Below, piece by piece: positions 1-16,317 of a stretch of 64,000 nt of DNA. Under the pieces are notes generated by a model. It had not been told where the DNA came from and searched no databases. It worked only from the letters and a program-made list of their open reading frames with translations. Both the position numbers and the translations under genes were made by a program. The first letter of the stretch is position 1, and each line of letters starts with the position of its first letter. This DNA comes from Melieria omissa (taxonomy: Eukaryota; Arthropoda; Insecta; Diptera; Ulidiidae), in the NCBI GenBank assembly GCA_963971225.1, contig OZ020269.1, positions 6,200,001-6,264,000 of the forward strand, written 5' to 3'.

Positions 1-3000
1 ATGAAATTTGTCTGGACCAAAATATAAACTTTTTCTATTGCAAGTGGATATCCTTGAGATCTGTTCTTTTTCTGCAGCACTGACGTTCTAGTAAAATTCT
101 AGCAAAAATAGTTATCTAGTGAAATTTTTAGAACGGTGATGGAGGAGAAGTTCCCGATGGAATCACCAAGTAGTAGAAGCGAAGATATTGTGGAATTTTG
201 GAACACAGCATGAAGGTTCTTTACTCCAAAACTATTATTTCACAATTGTCGAAAGAAATAAATTGTGTTCATTAGAAAAGAGACGAAGAAGATTGCTTGG
301 CCTTCAGTTATGCTTTTGAAATAAGAGAAATCGAAAGTAGTCGAAGAAAGGATATTGCGACAGGTTTTAGTCTATCTGGACACATTTCAAGGCTTGAGTC
401 TCCAATTTGAGCTTCAGACAGACGTCATTGTTCACTCGCTGAACTTGCACAAAGATTTCATTCACGTATTTCCCTATTTTATAGAGTGACACCTGAAGCA
501 TTAGTAGCGGCTGCTACGCGCTAAATTCCCAATCTGATAACGTACTCTATCTTATCTAACTGACTTTACACAAAATATGAAACAAACAAATTTCAATTTC
601 AAATTAATTTCGCCAATTTTCGAGCGACTTGTTTGTGTGAAAACTATGTAAACTGGTGCGCAAGAGCGCACCCCTGCAGAGTGGCGCGTCGGAGCGGTCG
701 CGGTGTGGCGTTCGAATGGTATCAGCGCCCAGACTTGCTCACATCTGCCGCCTCAGAGCAACATTGCATTGTCGATTGCACACACCAACTGTCTTTGCTC
801 GGTACCTACGCACTGACAAAAACATGACTGCATAAAGCGGCAATGGAAGAATGTAATGGCGGCGCACTTTGGCAGGAGAGCGGCAACGCGCCGCCTTTAT
901 ATACTGTCACTAGGCACATAGTGTGGACAGGGCGCGAAAACCGTATGGGCAACCGCAAATCGATTTGGTGGGCTAACGGCGCATTGGCGGCTGAAAGCAA
1001 ACCAACGGTCAACATTTCTTCTTTTTTACTTTGCGGTTTTACTTGCTTCATTGTAAATTCAATTATTCTTCGATGTTTTTGTTATTGTTTTGTGCGATTT
1101 TCTCGTGCTGACTTGCTATTTGTTTATTTTTTACACGAACAACCTATTTATAAAACGTAATCCTTTTTGTCGATTCCATTTCGACGCAGAAACAGTGCAC
1201 AGACGCACACAGCACTTGGCCCTGGTTTGTCGAATGGCAGAACAATTGCAATGCTCGTCCAAAAACATCGCAGCCAAAATTGAGGAAGCCAGCAGATGCG
1301 CTGCGCTACGTTGCGGCGCAGCGCACTGCGGTTCGGTGCTAAATGCTATGCTGCGCTGCAATTACAATTTGGTTTCAGCTGCCACGTTTCTGTGGCACAG
1401 TCGCATAACTACTGTCAATAGTCCGGTATTACGAAAGAGTCAACTGTCCGGAAATTTCCAATCTCGAGTCTCCCCAAGCGTGCGTCGGTCCAGCAAGCGG
1501 ACATCACTATCAGCGGCCGCCGATGATGAAGTTACGCCAGTCACAACAACAAAACCCCATCATTTCTCCGGGTTGGGTGCTGGCATTGCCAATAGTACAT
1601 TTTAATTAGATTTTGGCTTTACTTTATTTAAAATATTGCGGGCAATGGTAAAAGGGTCTCCACGTTGCCGCGCGGTCACTCGTTCGATTCGTTGGAATCC
1701 ACGTTCACGTTTCGCGAGGCACAACGTGCTTGGCTACAACACTGCGGAAAATTTAGTTGACCCAAAGAAGCGCAGTGCAAAAAATGTACCAGCTCGAACG
1801 ATTCGCGCAACGGACGAACGGACATGTATTTTGCATATATTTATTTATTTACGCGAATTTAGAACACTCCGAGCTGCTGCGTGAAACAAACACTTTTGAA
1901 ACGGTTTCGCTGTAGAATCGGAAATATCAACGGCAACGATTGGCGTATACGTACACCTCTGTGAGTCTGTCCAATGAGTCGAGCATGTGACGAACAACTG
2001 ATGACGGCCCGAAGACATTTACTGTACGAAAACCACCCAACCGATTCACTTTAGAAGTCTAAAAAACCACACACAAAATTCACACAACATGCAAACAACA
2101 ATTAGCAGTCGTAGCAGCACTTTAGAAGATTACGTACCATAAGACGGGACGAGTCGAGAGCGTACAGGCGAAGGAGACGGAACGCGCGAGGTGAGGCGAG
2201 GCGAGTCTCGCGCTAAAGAGCATAAGCACTAGTGAGTGTGGGGTGACCATATGACTTGGCCACTAGTCAGTTATTCAGAACACGTGCTACGCTTTCATTC
2301 GATCGATAAACGTGGGTTTGCATGTTGAGTTTTTGGCTGGTTTGAAAGTTATCACATGAAAGATATGGCATGTTGACATTTTTTTATTAATCAAATCCGA
2401 ATACTCTTATAATTCTTAATGGTGGCTCAATCGATTAGATCTGATTTTGATTCTAACTAAAATTCTGCTCTATGTAAACGAGAATTCAAAAAGATATACA
2501 AATTATCACAACAGTATTCTGCACAAACGAGCTAATTGGTCATGGTGTACCTAATAATACTTGAGCTAGTAAATAGCCCTTGTGCCCTCAGGTCTTCTGC
2601 TGATTGCGTTATACAAAAGTAGAAGAGGCAGAATTTTGTAAAACATAACAGTGTGTGGGGAATAAAGTCATGCAACCACGAAAAAATTCGGTTCTTTCCC
2701 CAATTTCTTAAATCCTTTTATCGTTCTTTTTCACCTCTTTAAATTTTGAAATCTCTTAAGTTTACAATTTCTGCAATCATTTCTTCTAAGCGACAATAAT
2801 TGTCAAAATTTCCCAATAATATGGATTTCCCTAGCCTGGTCACCCTGATTGAGAGCACACTAACACAGGAAACTAGTATGAAGTGCAAAGGGGGTGCCGG
2901 TGACGGCAGCAGCAAGCAAATGTGCGACCGACTGCGAACTCGAAGAACTGCAAAATCTACAAAACGAAGGTGGCACAATGTGGACAGCTGTGGGTAGTCA

Positions 3001-4675
3001 GCATCGGAAGAATTAGAGAAAAATGTGCTCATAGCCGACAGCATGAGGCAAAGCAAGCGAGAAAAGAAAGTGGGGAGACCGGGTGGGGAAATAAAAACGA
3101 AAAGGAGAAATTAGTAGAATTGAACGTCAACACGCCGGGGGAACAGTAGAGGTATCCAAAAATGCTACCTTGAAAATGTCAGCGCAAAAATCTGCGACGT
3201 AGCTAGGTGCGACGACTTCATGCTGCCGTATGCAGTTGAAAAACTAGCACAACATCTTCCATGATTTCTTTGGTAAACAAATTAAATATATCGAAAAGTA
3301 AAAAACATTGTTTTGAGATAATCTATTTACAAATAAAAAGCGAAAGTCTGGAAAATATAATTGCCAAGCCCATAAGGAGGAATCTCTTTATAAGATATAT
3401 CAAAACACTTAAGAACCCCAAACCCTGGCCCTTTCCAGCTCCCTCAAAACATTTAAAGGCGACCTTGCGCCTATTGGAAGCAGTCATTTATCAGTGCCCA
3501 GGCCTCTGAAATGTGTATATACCAACAACGGCTAGCAATCCTAAACATGGTCATCTACGACTAGCAAACGGTTCAGCCAACGGCTTTACATCATCCCATG
3601 ATGAAATTAATTGTTATTAGTATTGTAGAAAAGTTCCATTGTTTATGTGAAATTTGCCGGTTGTGCAGCGCGCCAAAAATGAGTAATACCGAAACGTAAG
3701 AAAGACGTGGAAAAGAGCGCACAAATTGTGTATGCAAGTTTGTATTTGTGATTTGTCTTTTATTATTCGTATAGAAAATCTCACAAAACGTAAACTGAAC
3801 AAAAATAGAACTTTCTAGTCCTTTTCACGCGGCTATAACCAAACACATTACCATGCAGGAAATAGTGTTTTTGTTTTTCGCTTTCATTGTAGCTTCTCGA
3901 GCATTTATCGTTGTTGTTTTGCAAGCATTACTTATCGTTTGCGTGCTGTAATGTTGTTTGTGTACATAGTTAGATATAAAACAGTTATTCTGAATGGCAT
4001 GTAAGCAGGCAATGAGGCATCACATTTGAGTTTCTTTTAATTAATTCAAATCTGCATAAACTTTAGAATTGTCAACGCTTCTGCATCTTCATGTAACTTG
4101 GTTATATTACATTATCACTGGCTTTTAAAAGTAATAATACTAGAAACAGGTTATGTTACTTCCAACATTTTGGTCAAAAAGTTATATATATTACTTATAA
4201 AAAATTTCTATATCCTTTGAATCGGACACTAATTCGAAGTAATTTCGACAAGTGTGATGCGTGAAAGATTGCTACATGATCAGAATTTTAATTAACTTTA
4301 TTCTTTTCCGCCGTCACCCTTTAAGGTTTACCCTTAAGATAATGCTGTCTCACAAACGTAGATATCTCTTGCTCATGATAGCTAGTGGACTTGTTCCTAT
4401 CCTACAACACTGCAACTTTTTCGAATCGCTCTTACGCAGTTTTTCTACCAAAAACACTGCCAAACGTGTGTCAGTATATATGTAATGTACAACAGAATTT
4501 TATATTATAGGAATGCCTAAAAGTATGCAAAAATGTCATGTATAACGTAATACAGCTCTTTTAGAATTTCTGTTTTAGGCAGAACTGTTTCTTACAACAT
4601 ATGATGCAAAGACGGATAGATCGCACAAAGTAAATTAATTCTAAACCAAATGAATAACCCAGGATGCACATAACT
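1..4675. other. Region without a recognised gene
   Basis: No reading frame here resembles a family I know, and the longest open frame (1090-1605, plus) has no recognisable motif. The stretch around 2130-2225 is unusually rich in G and A with several CpG dinucleotides and could be the promoter or 5' end of a gene lying to the left, but no exon can be supported. The rest is ordinary AT-rich intergenic DNA. Confidence 0.5.
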
Positions 4676-4686
4676 AAATGAGTGTC

Positions 4687-4692
4687 TTTATT
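4687..4692 (-). terminator. Poly(A) signal of cn
   Basis: AATAAA read on the minus strand, about 185 bases downstream of the cn stop codon. It is the first canonical signal I see after the gene. Confidence 0.5.
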
Positions 4693-4875
4693 CAAATGAT
4701 GAGTATGAACGATATCATCACAAAAATCAGAGATAACTTCTAATTAAAACCTGAACCACATATTTGGCAAGAAAATTACACCAAAAAGGTGGCTTCTTAA
4801 GGCTACTGTAAATATAAAGCAATCATGTAATTTTAACTAAAGCATCCGATTAGTTGCTGCACCTGCCAGTAGTTC

Positions 4876-7840
<2,965 letters not shown>

Positions 7841-10083
7841 TGTTTTCGCCTTTACAATTAAAAAACCTGTCCACGAAATGTTAGTCGGGCTTGAGGCGAG
7901 TACCAAAATGGATTTCTATAAACTGCCGCACAAACTTATCGCTTCGAGAGATGTAAACGCAATGACTGAATCTGAGCACCCAACACAGTTAATGAGCTGA
8001 ATTGTGTGTTTGTGTTTCGAAATGAATGAACAAACAGCACAATGCACCAGTTGCGGCCACAGCAACAGCAATAGCGGTTGAAACAGAAAATATCTTCTAG
8101 CAATTAAAACGGTGTGTCTGTCGGCAACATCACCATTCCGTCTATATGTATATACAACCCCGACACACATCATACGTAACCAATCTTGTCTCACCACGCT
8201 AAACCAAACACTGTCTCCTTGTCTATCACGCGCTAACCTCAGCTGTTGCTCATGACGGCGTGCAGACCCCGTTCGCCAAGGAAGCCACAAAAATGCTTAT
8301 TACTATGACTTTACTGCCTGCAATGATAACACATTTTGAGCATGACAAATGTCGAATTCTACAGTTTAAAGTTGGCAATTTGTTTTAATTTATTATGACT
8401 TTTTTAAAGTCTGATTAGATTAACCAAGTCAGACGGAGGCTTCAAGATATTTCAAAATTGTATCTAATATTGATTAATCGATCTCTTGAGCGACAATTGC
8501 CACTTCTTATTATACATAATTATTTAATCAAATCCTTTAAATAAGCGACTTGTACTGGTCGGATCTAATAGATGCGTCGGTGGTGAACCGAGACACTAAT
8601 CAAGCAAGATCTTCAAGCACTCAGGCTTAGCAGCCAATTATGCTAAAGTTGCGGCTGCTACTCCTGGGTTGGCCTTTAAAACGTAACACAAACAAATAGT
8701 AGCAGTATATAAAAACCAATCAGTCAAACGTATCTTATCACACAAGAATTATGTTTGCAGTTGCAAAAAGTTTCAATTTGAATAACAAATCATTTTTGAT
8801 TTTTTAGTGTCGGCAATATTGCATTTCAAGTTCTAAGAAGAAACTCGCATCGAAGATGCATCAGTGTAAATAATTGGCTACAGATTAGACGAGAAATCCG
8901 AAAAGCGAGTGTACTAAGATAGTGAAATACACTTTACAAAATGCTAGTAAATCAAATAAAAACAATAAATTCAAATAAAATAATACAAAATTGCAAATAC
9001 ATTTGAATTCAATACTAAAACTAAATAAAATATATAGAAAATCAAAATAAGTAAGGGAAAAAAATAAAATATACATTTTAAATAAATTAAAATAGATTTA
9101 ATTATATAAAACTTTTGACTTTAAATAAAAAAACACGAAACATTAATATTAAAAAACGTGAAAAAATACAATACAAAAAAGTAAAACAAATAACAAGTTT
9201 ACATAGGCGCACATACAAATTTCGTACAATAACAAACAGAACAACAAACACTCAAAGCGACGAGGTAAATGAGGTTTTTTTTTAATGTGTAATGCACAAT
9301 CTCACTCGTAATGCAAAAAACTCAAGTATATCATTTTATTATCAATCGTTTTCTTTATTCCAATTCATTTTTATTGCACTTGAGAGCTGTCTGTGCCGAA
9401 TTGACGAATGCTTACGCATTTGCTGTGCATTGATTGCGATTAGGAAAAAAGCAAAAAGCGTCTCCTGTCGACTTGCGTTAACATTCTTTTTTTTTTGCGT
9501 AGTTGACGACCAATGGAATGCATTTAATTTTTCTTAAAAATCCGAATCGTAAAAAATTAATTTATGGCAAATTTAAGATGCATTATCGTAATAAGATAAA
9601 ACTTAATTGCGATTTCAGCATAATAATATCTTCCACCTTATGTTAAGCATTAAATTATCATACTTTCTCTATTCTAGTATCTATCATTTTGAGAGAGGCC
9701 TTGACTCTTTGTCTGATTGTGTTGTTCTAAAAAAAATTCTGGTACGGTGACATCAGGCATGCGATTTATATGCACTGCAAGAAAATTTGCCTTTCTTTTA
9801 TGGAAAAATGGATTTATATCCAGGAACTGGGAACCATGCAAATATTTTACCGACACCCTATTAAGTTGAAACATGTTCAAGGCATTTCTAGGACACTGAT
9901 TATGATAAAATTGGTCTTATAGTGACTTATGAATAGTGAATGTTTGAATGTCATAGTTCTTTCTTTTATTTGATTTAAACATTAATTTGTAAATTCATGT
10001 ACTTATAGCGTTTACTTTATATTGACTTTCGGCGGCTTTTTCAACGCAGACTAACTAACTTGTTGTTTAACTTCTAGCAAATA
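7841..10083. other. Intergenic, upstream of cn
   Basis: No gene recognised. The first few hundred bases should hold the cn promoter and 5' leader, but I cannot place the start site. From about 8885 to 9290 the sequence is extremely AT-rich, with long A-runs, and its open frames are low-complexity artefacts. Confidence 0.5.
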
Positions 10084-10348
10084 TATATCTGTGGAATTTT
10101 GACAAAAGCACTTAAGTCGACTTAAGTCAAATTTCCAATTTTTTTAATCATAAGGAAACAATTTAAAGACGCTTCTATTGGTGTAATCGGTTTGTTTCTA
10201 TGGCATTTAGTTACAGAGATGTGACGTATATAATTCAACTTTTCTCAAGTTTTGTATGAGATTTGGTCTGCACCTCATCAGTTTTTTCGCTCTCCTGAAC
10301 ATTTTGAAAATTAGACTTAGGTTGTTTTGTCAAAATGCCACAGATATA
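10084..10348. mobile_element. Small TIR element (MITE), 265 bp
   Basis: The first 24 bases (10084-10107) and last 24 bases (10325-10348) are inverted repeats that match at 23 of 24 positions (TATATCTGTGG at the outer end). There is no coding capacity. A perfect 18-bp palindrome, ACTTAAGTCGACTTAAGT, lies just inside the left end at 10110-10127. The outer TATA context would allow a TA target-site duplication as made by Tc1/mariner-type transposases, but this is inference. Confidence 0.75.
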
Positions 10349-10582
10349 GTACATAGTAAATAAATATGGCTTCATTCAATTTAATATCCCTTTCAATGCC
10401 AACTGCAAATGTAATTCAAATAAATTTTATGCATAACCCCATTTTTTGAGATCATACAACAGCCGATCAGATAGGCGTACATGGCTAGATCTACTCTCTT
10501 GAGCAATCTGATCTCAAATAATACCACCGACTTTTTCTTCACTCTTACCTCGTACAATTTCAGTTATTCATTCATTTGTGTA

Positions 10583-12038
10583 TCAGACGATGCCTGCGGC
10601 TGTTATACGGACATCGCAAGTGCCTCCTTCGGCCGTAAAACAACTTTTCAAGATCTGCACAGTACGCAGAGTACAATCGTTGTTTTCTTTGGGTAATTTA
10701 AGTGCCAAACGAAGTCGCGGCACACGGATCCAGTACTGACCAAGCGTTGGTCGCATTCCGGTGTCGTCATTCGCGACATTGTCGCTACCGTCACACTCAG
10801 TCTCATTTGAACTATCGGCACTTGCTAGTTGAAATGCTAAAGCACAAAACAAATTTAATAAACGAAATACGATTTGCTTTTGACTACATAGTCCATTCAA
10901 AACATTTGTAATGCTTACGTTGTTTCAATGATTCGTCCTCCGCATCTACCAACAAATTCACCATCACAAAAGCGATGTGATGTTCCTGTGCCAGCTTGTG
11001 CACTCTGCTCGCCAGTGTTTCAAGCAAATATTTTCCTAGTAACGAAATGCGAAATCAGTTTAAGGCGAAGACCGCACTTCGGCCGTTACACTCACCAGTC
11101 AACCGATCTGTGTCGCTTTGAAAGAGCAACCAAACCGCGGGCAATGCATCGAGCAAAACTAATTTGACAGCTGCCACATCGACATTTCGCGCAGCCAGTC
11201 GCAGCAGCAGTTGGTCCAAAATGCCGATCACGCCCTCCGCTGACAGTGTACGCTCCACCAGAATCTGCTGCATGACGCGGCTGCATTTGGTCTTTTCCAC
11301 TTCGCGGCTGCGCAGCATTTCCAGAATTCGCGTGCCGGAAAAGTCGTACTTGGTGTCAACATAGAGCACGACACCATCGTCATGTTTCAAACAGAAATTG
11401 AGAGCTATTGTATGACAAAATTGCGTCTTCCCCACACCGGCCGCGCCGCAAATTTCCCAAACAATGCCCGGCGCAAATGGATCTCCGCGTACCAATTGAT
11501 CTAACCTATAAATGTATTTGAAACCAACAATTAGCATCGTGTGGGGATTTAATCGAAAGAATAGTCTGCTTCAGAAATAATTTCTAACTACATGCAATAA
11601 TAAGCCACTAGTTAATGAAGGGTTTAATGGTTATACTAAGAGCACACTCAAGCCGGAAACGGAAGCTAAGCCGCTGTTTGAGTTTCATTACAAACTAAAA
11701 ATCTTGTTTTTGTTGAAACAACTAAATTGCCATACCAACGACCAAAACAAAAATTAAAATTGCAGCTCCAGCTGAACTCACTGTATAATTCCCGTTTCAT
11801 ATGGCGTCCATTTCCTCCGTCTGGCATAATCCAACAGGTTTTCTTGGCGCGGCCCGTGGATTTCGCACAACTTCAGTCTAGCCTCAATAATACTCTTCTC
11901 GGGCAGGCCGGTAATTTCGACCAAATCGCCTATGGCCGTTTCCAAAAATTCGTGCGCGGTTGTAATGCTTTTGCGCTGCAGCTTCCGTAGCAAGTACGGA
12001 GAAAATCCATCGCCGGTCAACACCTCCAAATCACTCAT
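10583..12038 (-). CDS. Rad51D: RAD51 paralog, RAD51D-like
   Basis: RecA/RAD51-fold ATPase of homologous recombination and DNA repair. Coding exons: 12038-11782, 11505-11096, 11035-10919, 10836-10583; phases agree and give 345 residues. The N-terminal 85 residues form the small helical domain typical of RAD51 paralogs. Walker A GAAGVGKT is at about 106-113 and a Walker B-like LVLLD at about 201-205. Near the C-terminus, RPTLGQYWIRVPRLRLAL aligns with the RAD51D segment that reads LKPALGRSWSFVPSTRI in human as I remember it; this is why I choose RAD51D over XRCC2, XRCC3 or RAD51C. The start is the ATG of MSDLEVL; an in-frame ATG 48 bases upstream would add 16 residues. The gene lies tail-first towards cn, separated by about 2.7 kb. 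Confidence 0.82.
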
Positions 12039-12491
12039 TCTCCGCGAGCATTTATGTTCCTCACACGAATATTCGTGGGGTAACAAAAGGAAGTAAACTA
12101 TGGAAGCCTACGGTTTTCTTGCCAGGTATTCTATGCTCACCAGGGTTGCAACAGAGCGTACCGGGTCTGGCCTCAAATAGTTCTCTGGAAAAAACATTCA
12201 ACCCGTACACAATTGAACAATAACAGATTATAACCGTAAAAAATTGTTCAATCTTGTGTTTTTTAGCTTGACCAAAATTTGTACATAAAAGTTTGAACAC
12301 AAAATTCAGTAAATATATGATTCTTGGGCAAGACAAGACAAGAGACACATTTCCATTATATAAGTTCTATGTATATTTTGCATAAGTTAACAACATTTTA
12401 TTATTATTTATTTCACAAATATATTCTTTGCTACATGTTCACACAATGGCAAACCTATTAGAAATGTGGAGCAGAAGGCATTTCCACAGTC

Positions 12492-12833
12492 TTACTTCAT
12501 TTCCTCTATGAACACATTTTCGCCCCGATAAATTTGTATGTCGAAGGAACAACACTGGCTGCAAAATGGTCGCTCGGGCTTGTCTTCCTTCAATGTCGCC
12601 GTTTCAGTTTCCGTCATGTTCTCAACGAGTTCGGTTTGTCTGGCTATGTTAGCAACTGTGTTTGGTGAAAAATTTAGTGCTGTGTGAGAAGGAGCATACG
12701 GAATTGTGCAAGTGCGAAGAGCATAGCAAATGTCAGGTTCCAGCAAAACGAAGAGAATTTCCCGTACACACATTGAATTTGCGTAGTCGAATCTGCGAAA
12801 TATTAAAGTGGTTTTTGTACAGAAGTCGTACAT
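12492..12833 (-). CDS. Hypothetical small ORF
   Basis: An open frame of up to 113 codons ending in a TAA, followed about 95 bases later by AATAAA on the same strand (12401-12396). The last 40 residues (from MTETETATL) are acidic and then carry a CSQCC cysteine cluster and end in IEEMK; they look more protein-like than the N-terminal part. The true start or an upstream splice site cannot be fixed. I do not recognise the family. It lies about 450 bases upstream of the Rad51D start on the same strand. It could be the last exon of a small gene or a chance frame. Confidence 0.35.
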   Translation of the reverse strand: MYDFCTKTTLIFRRFDYANSMCVREILFVLLEPDICYALRTCTIPYAPSHTALNFSPNTVANIARQTELVENMTETETATLKEDKPERPFCSQCCSFDIQIYRGENVFIEEMK

Positions 12834-14781
12834 AAAATCGAAAATTATTGTGCTGCGTTGAAGGGCATAATTCGTGGATCACTTTTATTATTAAAATTTT
12901 CGCCGATGTCTCGAAGGAAAACAGAAATTTCGTGATTGAAATAAGCTGTCTGAGGTATGTGGAAAAGAAAGAAGTGTCAGTGTCGGGTAGAGAAAATTCG
13001 ATTTGCTTGAAGCTTCGTGCAGTGTTGCATTAAAGCGGTTGAGAGTTGTGGCTTCTAGTTGCGACTAAAGTGTTGGTAACTAATTTTTGAATGATTTTAT
13101 GGCTTTTGTTGTGAATATTAAAAATACCGGTATCAAAAAAGTTCTGTTCAGTGTAGGGAAACGAATTTTTACACAATATTGGCCAAGTGCAAGGTCGGTG
13201 TTTTCAGTAACGGACGACCACAATATTCAGCTATTCGAATGGATAGAAGACTTGCCGCAACCCTTTCAATGATATTCGCGTACTGCAAAAAATTCCAATA
13301 TGGCTGCCGTGGCTTTTTGAACTGCAATTGCAGAGCAGTGTTGCATTAACTTGTATCTTGTTTTGTTACTGTTCCGAATCTGATTTTGAATTATTTCATG
13401 TTTCAGTAGTTCAATGCGTTCCGCTTCTTATTTTGAGTAAATTAATGCTGATCTTTATTATATTTGTGAACTCCTATAGAAAATCATAGCTAGCCAGTTA
13501 ATACATTGCTTTGTTTAAAGTCAGTTGGCACCGGTTGTGAATGAATTTTTTCGATTGACAAATTTACTTTTAATCGAAATTAAAATAAAAATGTATTTAA
13601 TTAGTATTATTGTACTAATTAAATATATTTTTTACTTTTATTTAAGTTTCATAGTATGGTGTGCCCTTTTGATTTTCAATTCTAGTTTCTGCTATAAAAA
13701 CTGGAAACTGCCTACAAGTCTCCTCCAAACGACTACTGAAGTAGTCCATGGTATTATTATATATATTTTAAACAAATTTATATAGTTGTATTGAGTGTGG
13801 GTATCAATGTTGATCTTTGCTATCATTCAGATACATTTATCTTCAGTTTGAAAAGTTTTCGTAATGTTTTAGATACGGTACTGAATTTCCGTGCCTTCTT
13901 TTGTCGAATCAGTATCCGAAACAGTAGTATTTCTTTTATTGAACCAAATGGTTTTAGATTTGCAATAATCTATACTGACCGAATTGCGCTCCATTATCGC
14001 TTGGATCCTAAAAGTATGCTGAATAAAATCAAAATTACTCGTTCTTAACCGTCTTGACCCCAAAGTTGTCTGAGAATAATTTAACCTATTTGTCTTTTTA
14101 TAGCAAAAGCTACGATTGATTTATGGGCTTAATTTAAGTAGGCAGTAGGTAAGACCAACAAATTAATATTTTTAAAAGTGAATTCAAAGCAGATTTTCCA
14201 AGAATTTCCAGCGATATCAGTGAAAATTTATGTTCTAATTGAAGTCAACGAATTGGGCTCGTTTGATCAAAACCCTGTTTCTTTAATAATGGTTAAACAA
14301 AATCAAAAGGTTTTAATGTTGTATTTTCCAAAAAAAATTCAATAATTTCTTTGAATTAAAAAAATATTGAAACAAAATTTATTTAACCCGTTTTGAGCTA
14401 AAATTGTTCAAAAGTTTACCAGCTCTAGAACTCTAACGAAGAGACGTGGCGACTTCAAATGTCGTGTGCACACTAAATACCAAAAGGTAATATCGAGACA
14501 CAGGGAAAATTCGGGGGTCGATAGGGTTAAATAGCGTAGAAGAAACTTTAAATTTTCTGTTTCAAAACAGAAATATGTTTAAATTTCATTTCAAAATCGT
14601 TTAAAGTGCTTTTTTATTTTCAATTTGATAATTACAATTAAAATATTAAATGCTGCTATAAATAAAAAAGTATTAAAGCAAAACACGAATTCTGCTGTTT
14701 AAGTTGTGGGTGATAGTCGACGCGCTTAGCTTTATCTCGCTACTGTCGAAATATTTTAATTGATTAATTATGCACACACGA
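12834..14781. other. Intergenic, no gene seen
   Basis: AT-rich sequence with only short frames of no recognisable content. Two TTAACCC-type ends (14392 and about 14524, inverted) could bracket a tiny element, but the match is only seven bases long. Confidence 0.45.
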
Positions 14782-14891
14782 ATTTTCCCACGAAGAATTG
14801 GATAAATAGTAAACAATCTATGAATAGCATAGAATAGGTAAAATCAATAAGGCTTTTCCACGAGGCATTGGATAAATAATAAATAATTTAT
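14782..14891. repeat. Imperfect 71-bp direct duplication
   Basis: A segment containing TTGGATAAATA and ending near CTATG/TTATG occurs at about 14784-14822 and again at about 14854-14892, 71 bases apart, with several substitutions. No function is apparent. Confidence 0.6.
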
Positions 14892-15089
14892 GTTTTTGTG
14901 AGAAGCACATTTAGTGGATGGTGGTAGTTAATAAAAGTAAACAAAATTGTTGATACTACATACATATGTATTTGGGGGTTGTGGTCCCAATAGGAAACGA
15001 AAACCTCTGAGATGTATGAAATATTCTGTAGAAAGGCATTCCGTCCAAGTACCCGCACAACAAAAATGACTGGAAAGCTGGGCCTTGTT

Positions 15090-16262
15090 TTTGCGCTGTC
15101 GTTCTAGTTATAATCAACTGCGCTTAAGTAATTACTAAAGTCATTGCTGGCGGTAATTATCCTGCTGTGGCAAGGGCACTCTGTGTTATCATTACAAGTG
15201 TGGTAAAACAATTTGTAACCTTGCTAAATTAATGCAAAATTTGCTTTACACTAAATGGTCGTATGTCTGTGTACCTTCTAGTGATAAAAATTTGCGACAT
15301 TCCGCTCACATTTTTCGGTTATTGGTGGCGTACTCGCAGTGGGGACAGCTTAGATTTCGGTTAAAGTTTGTGTTGCGCTGATTTGTCAACATTTTCTCGA
15401 CTTCTGCTTCTATTCTCAAATATGCTAAAGTAATTATTGAAGTATTTGCTGGCGGTAATTATCCGGTAAAGCTGTGTGGCAAGGGCACTCTGTGTTATCA
15501 TTACAAGTGTGGTAAAACAATTTGTAACCTTGCTAAATTAATGCAAAATTTGCTTTACACTAAATGGTCGTATGTCTGTGTACCTTCTAGTGATAAAAAT
15601 TTGCGACATTCCGCTCACATTTTTCGGTTATTGGTGGCGTACTCGCAGTGAGGACGGCTTAGATTTCGGGTAAAAAGTTTGTGTTGCGCTGATTTGTCAA
15701 CATTTTCTCGACTTCTGCTTCTATTCTCAAATATGCTAAAGTAATTATTGAAGTATTTGCTGGCGGTAATTATCCGGTAAAGCTGTGTGGCAAGGGCACT
15801 CTGTGTTATCATTACAAGTGTGGTAAAACAATTTGTAACCTTGCTAAATTAATGCAAAATTTGCTTTACACTAAATGGTCGTATGTCTGTACCTTCTAGT
15901 GATAAAAATTTGCGACATTCCGCTCATATTTTTCGGTTATTGGTGGCGTACTCGCAGTGAGGACAGCTTAGATTTCGGTTAAAGTTTGTGTTGCGCTGAT
16001 TTGTCAACATTTTCTCGACTTCTGCTTCTATTCTCAAATATGCTACAGTAATTATTGAAGTATTTGCTGGCGGTAATTTTCCGGTTCTGTGTGGCAAGGG
16101 CACTCTGTGTTATCATTACAAGTGTGATAAAACAATTTGTAACCTTGCTAAAGTAATGCAAAATTTTCTTTACACTCAATGGTCTGTACCTTCTAGTGGT
16201 AAAAATTTGCGACATGCCTTTCCTATTTTATTATCGGTTATTGTTGGCGTAGCGGCGAAGCG
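15090..16262. repeat. Four tandem copies of a ~300-310-bp unit upstream of dom
   Basis: The marker TGCTGGCGGTAATT occurs at 15145, 15448, 15759 and 16065, so the period is about 303-311 bp. Copies 2 and 3 are nearly identical; copy 1 differs at its left end and copy 4 carries small deletions and substitutions. Each unit contains the same TTTGCGACAT, CGGTTATTGGTGGCGTA and GGTAAAACAATTTGTAACC segments. The array ends about 45 bases before the predicted splice acceptor of the first dom coding exon, so it may include promoter or noncoding-exon sequence of dom. Confidence 0.9.
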
Positions 16263-16317
16263 ACTCAGTTTGTTGCAATGAAATGAATTGAATTTGCTCA
16301 TTTCAGATGCATCAAAC

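Noticed and set aside
1090..1605. 171-codon plus-strand open frame
   Set aside because: No motif, no splice or family context, and its length is not surprising in a locally GC-richer stretch. Left as noncoding.
8885..9290. Long frames in a highly AT-rich stretch
   Set aside because: Phe/Leu/Tyr-rich low-complexity translation typical of A-rich noncoding DNA.
12061..12348. 95-codon minus-strand frame upstream of Rad51D
   Set aside because: Covers the probable 5' leader of Rad51D; hydrophobic low-complexity content without family resemblance.
14392..14530. Inverted TTAACCC words that could bracket a very small piggyBac-like element
   Set aside because: Only seven bases match; the sequences inside the two words diverge at once.
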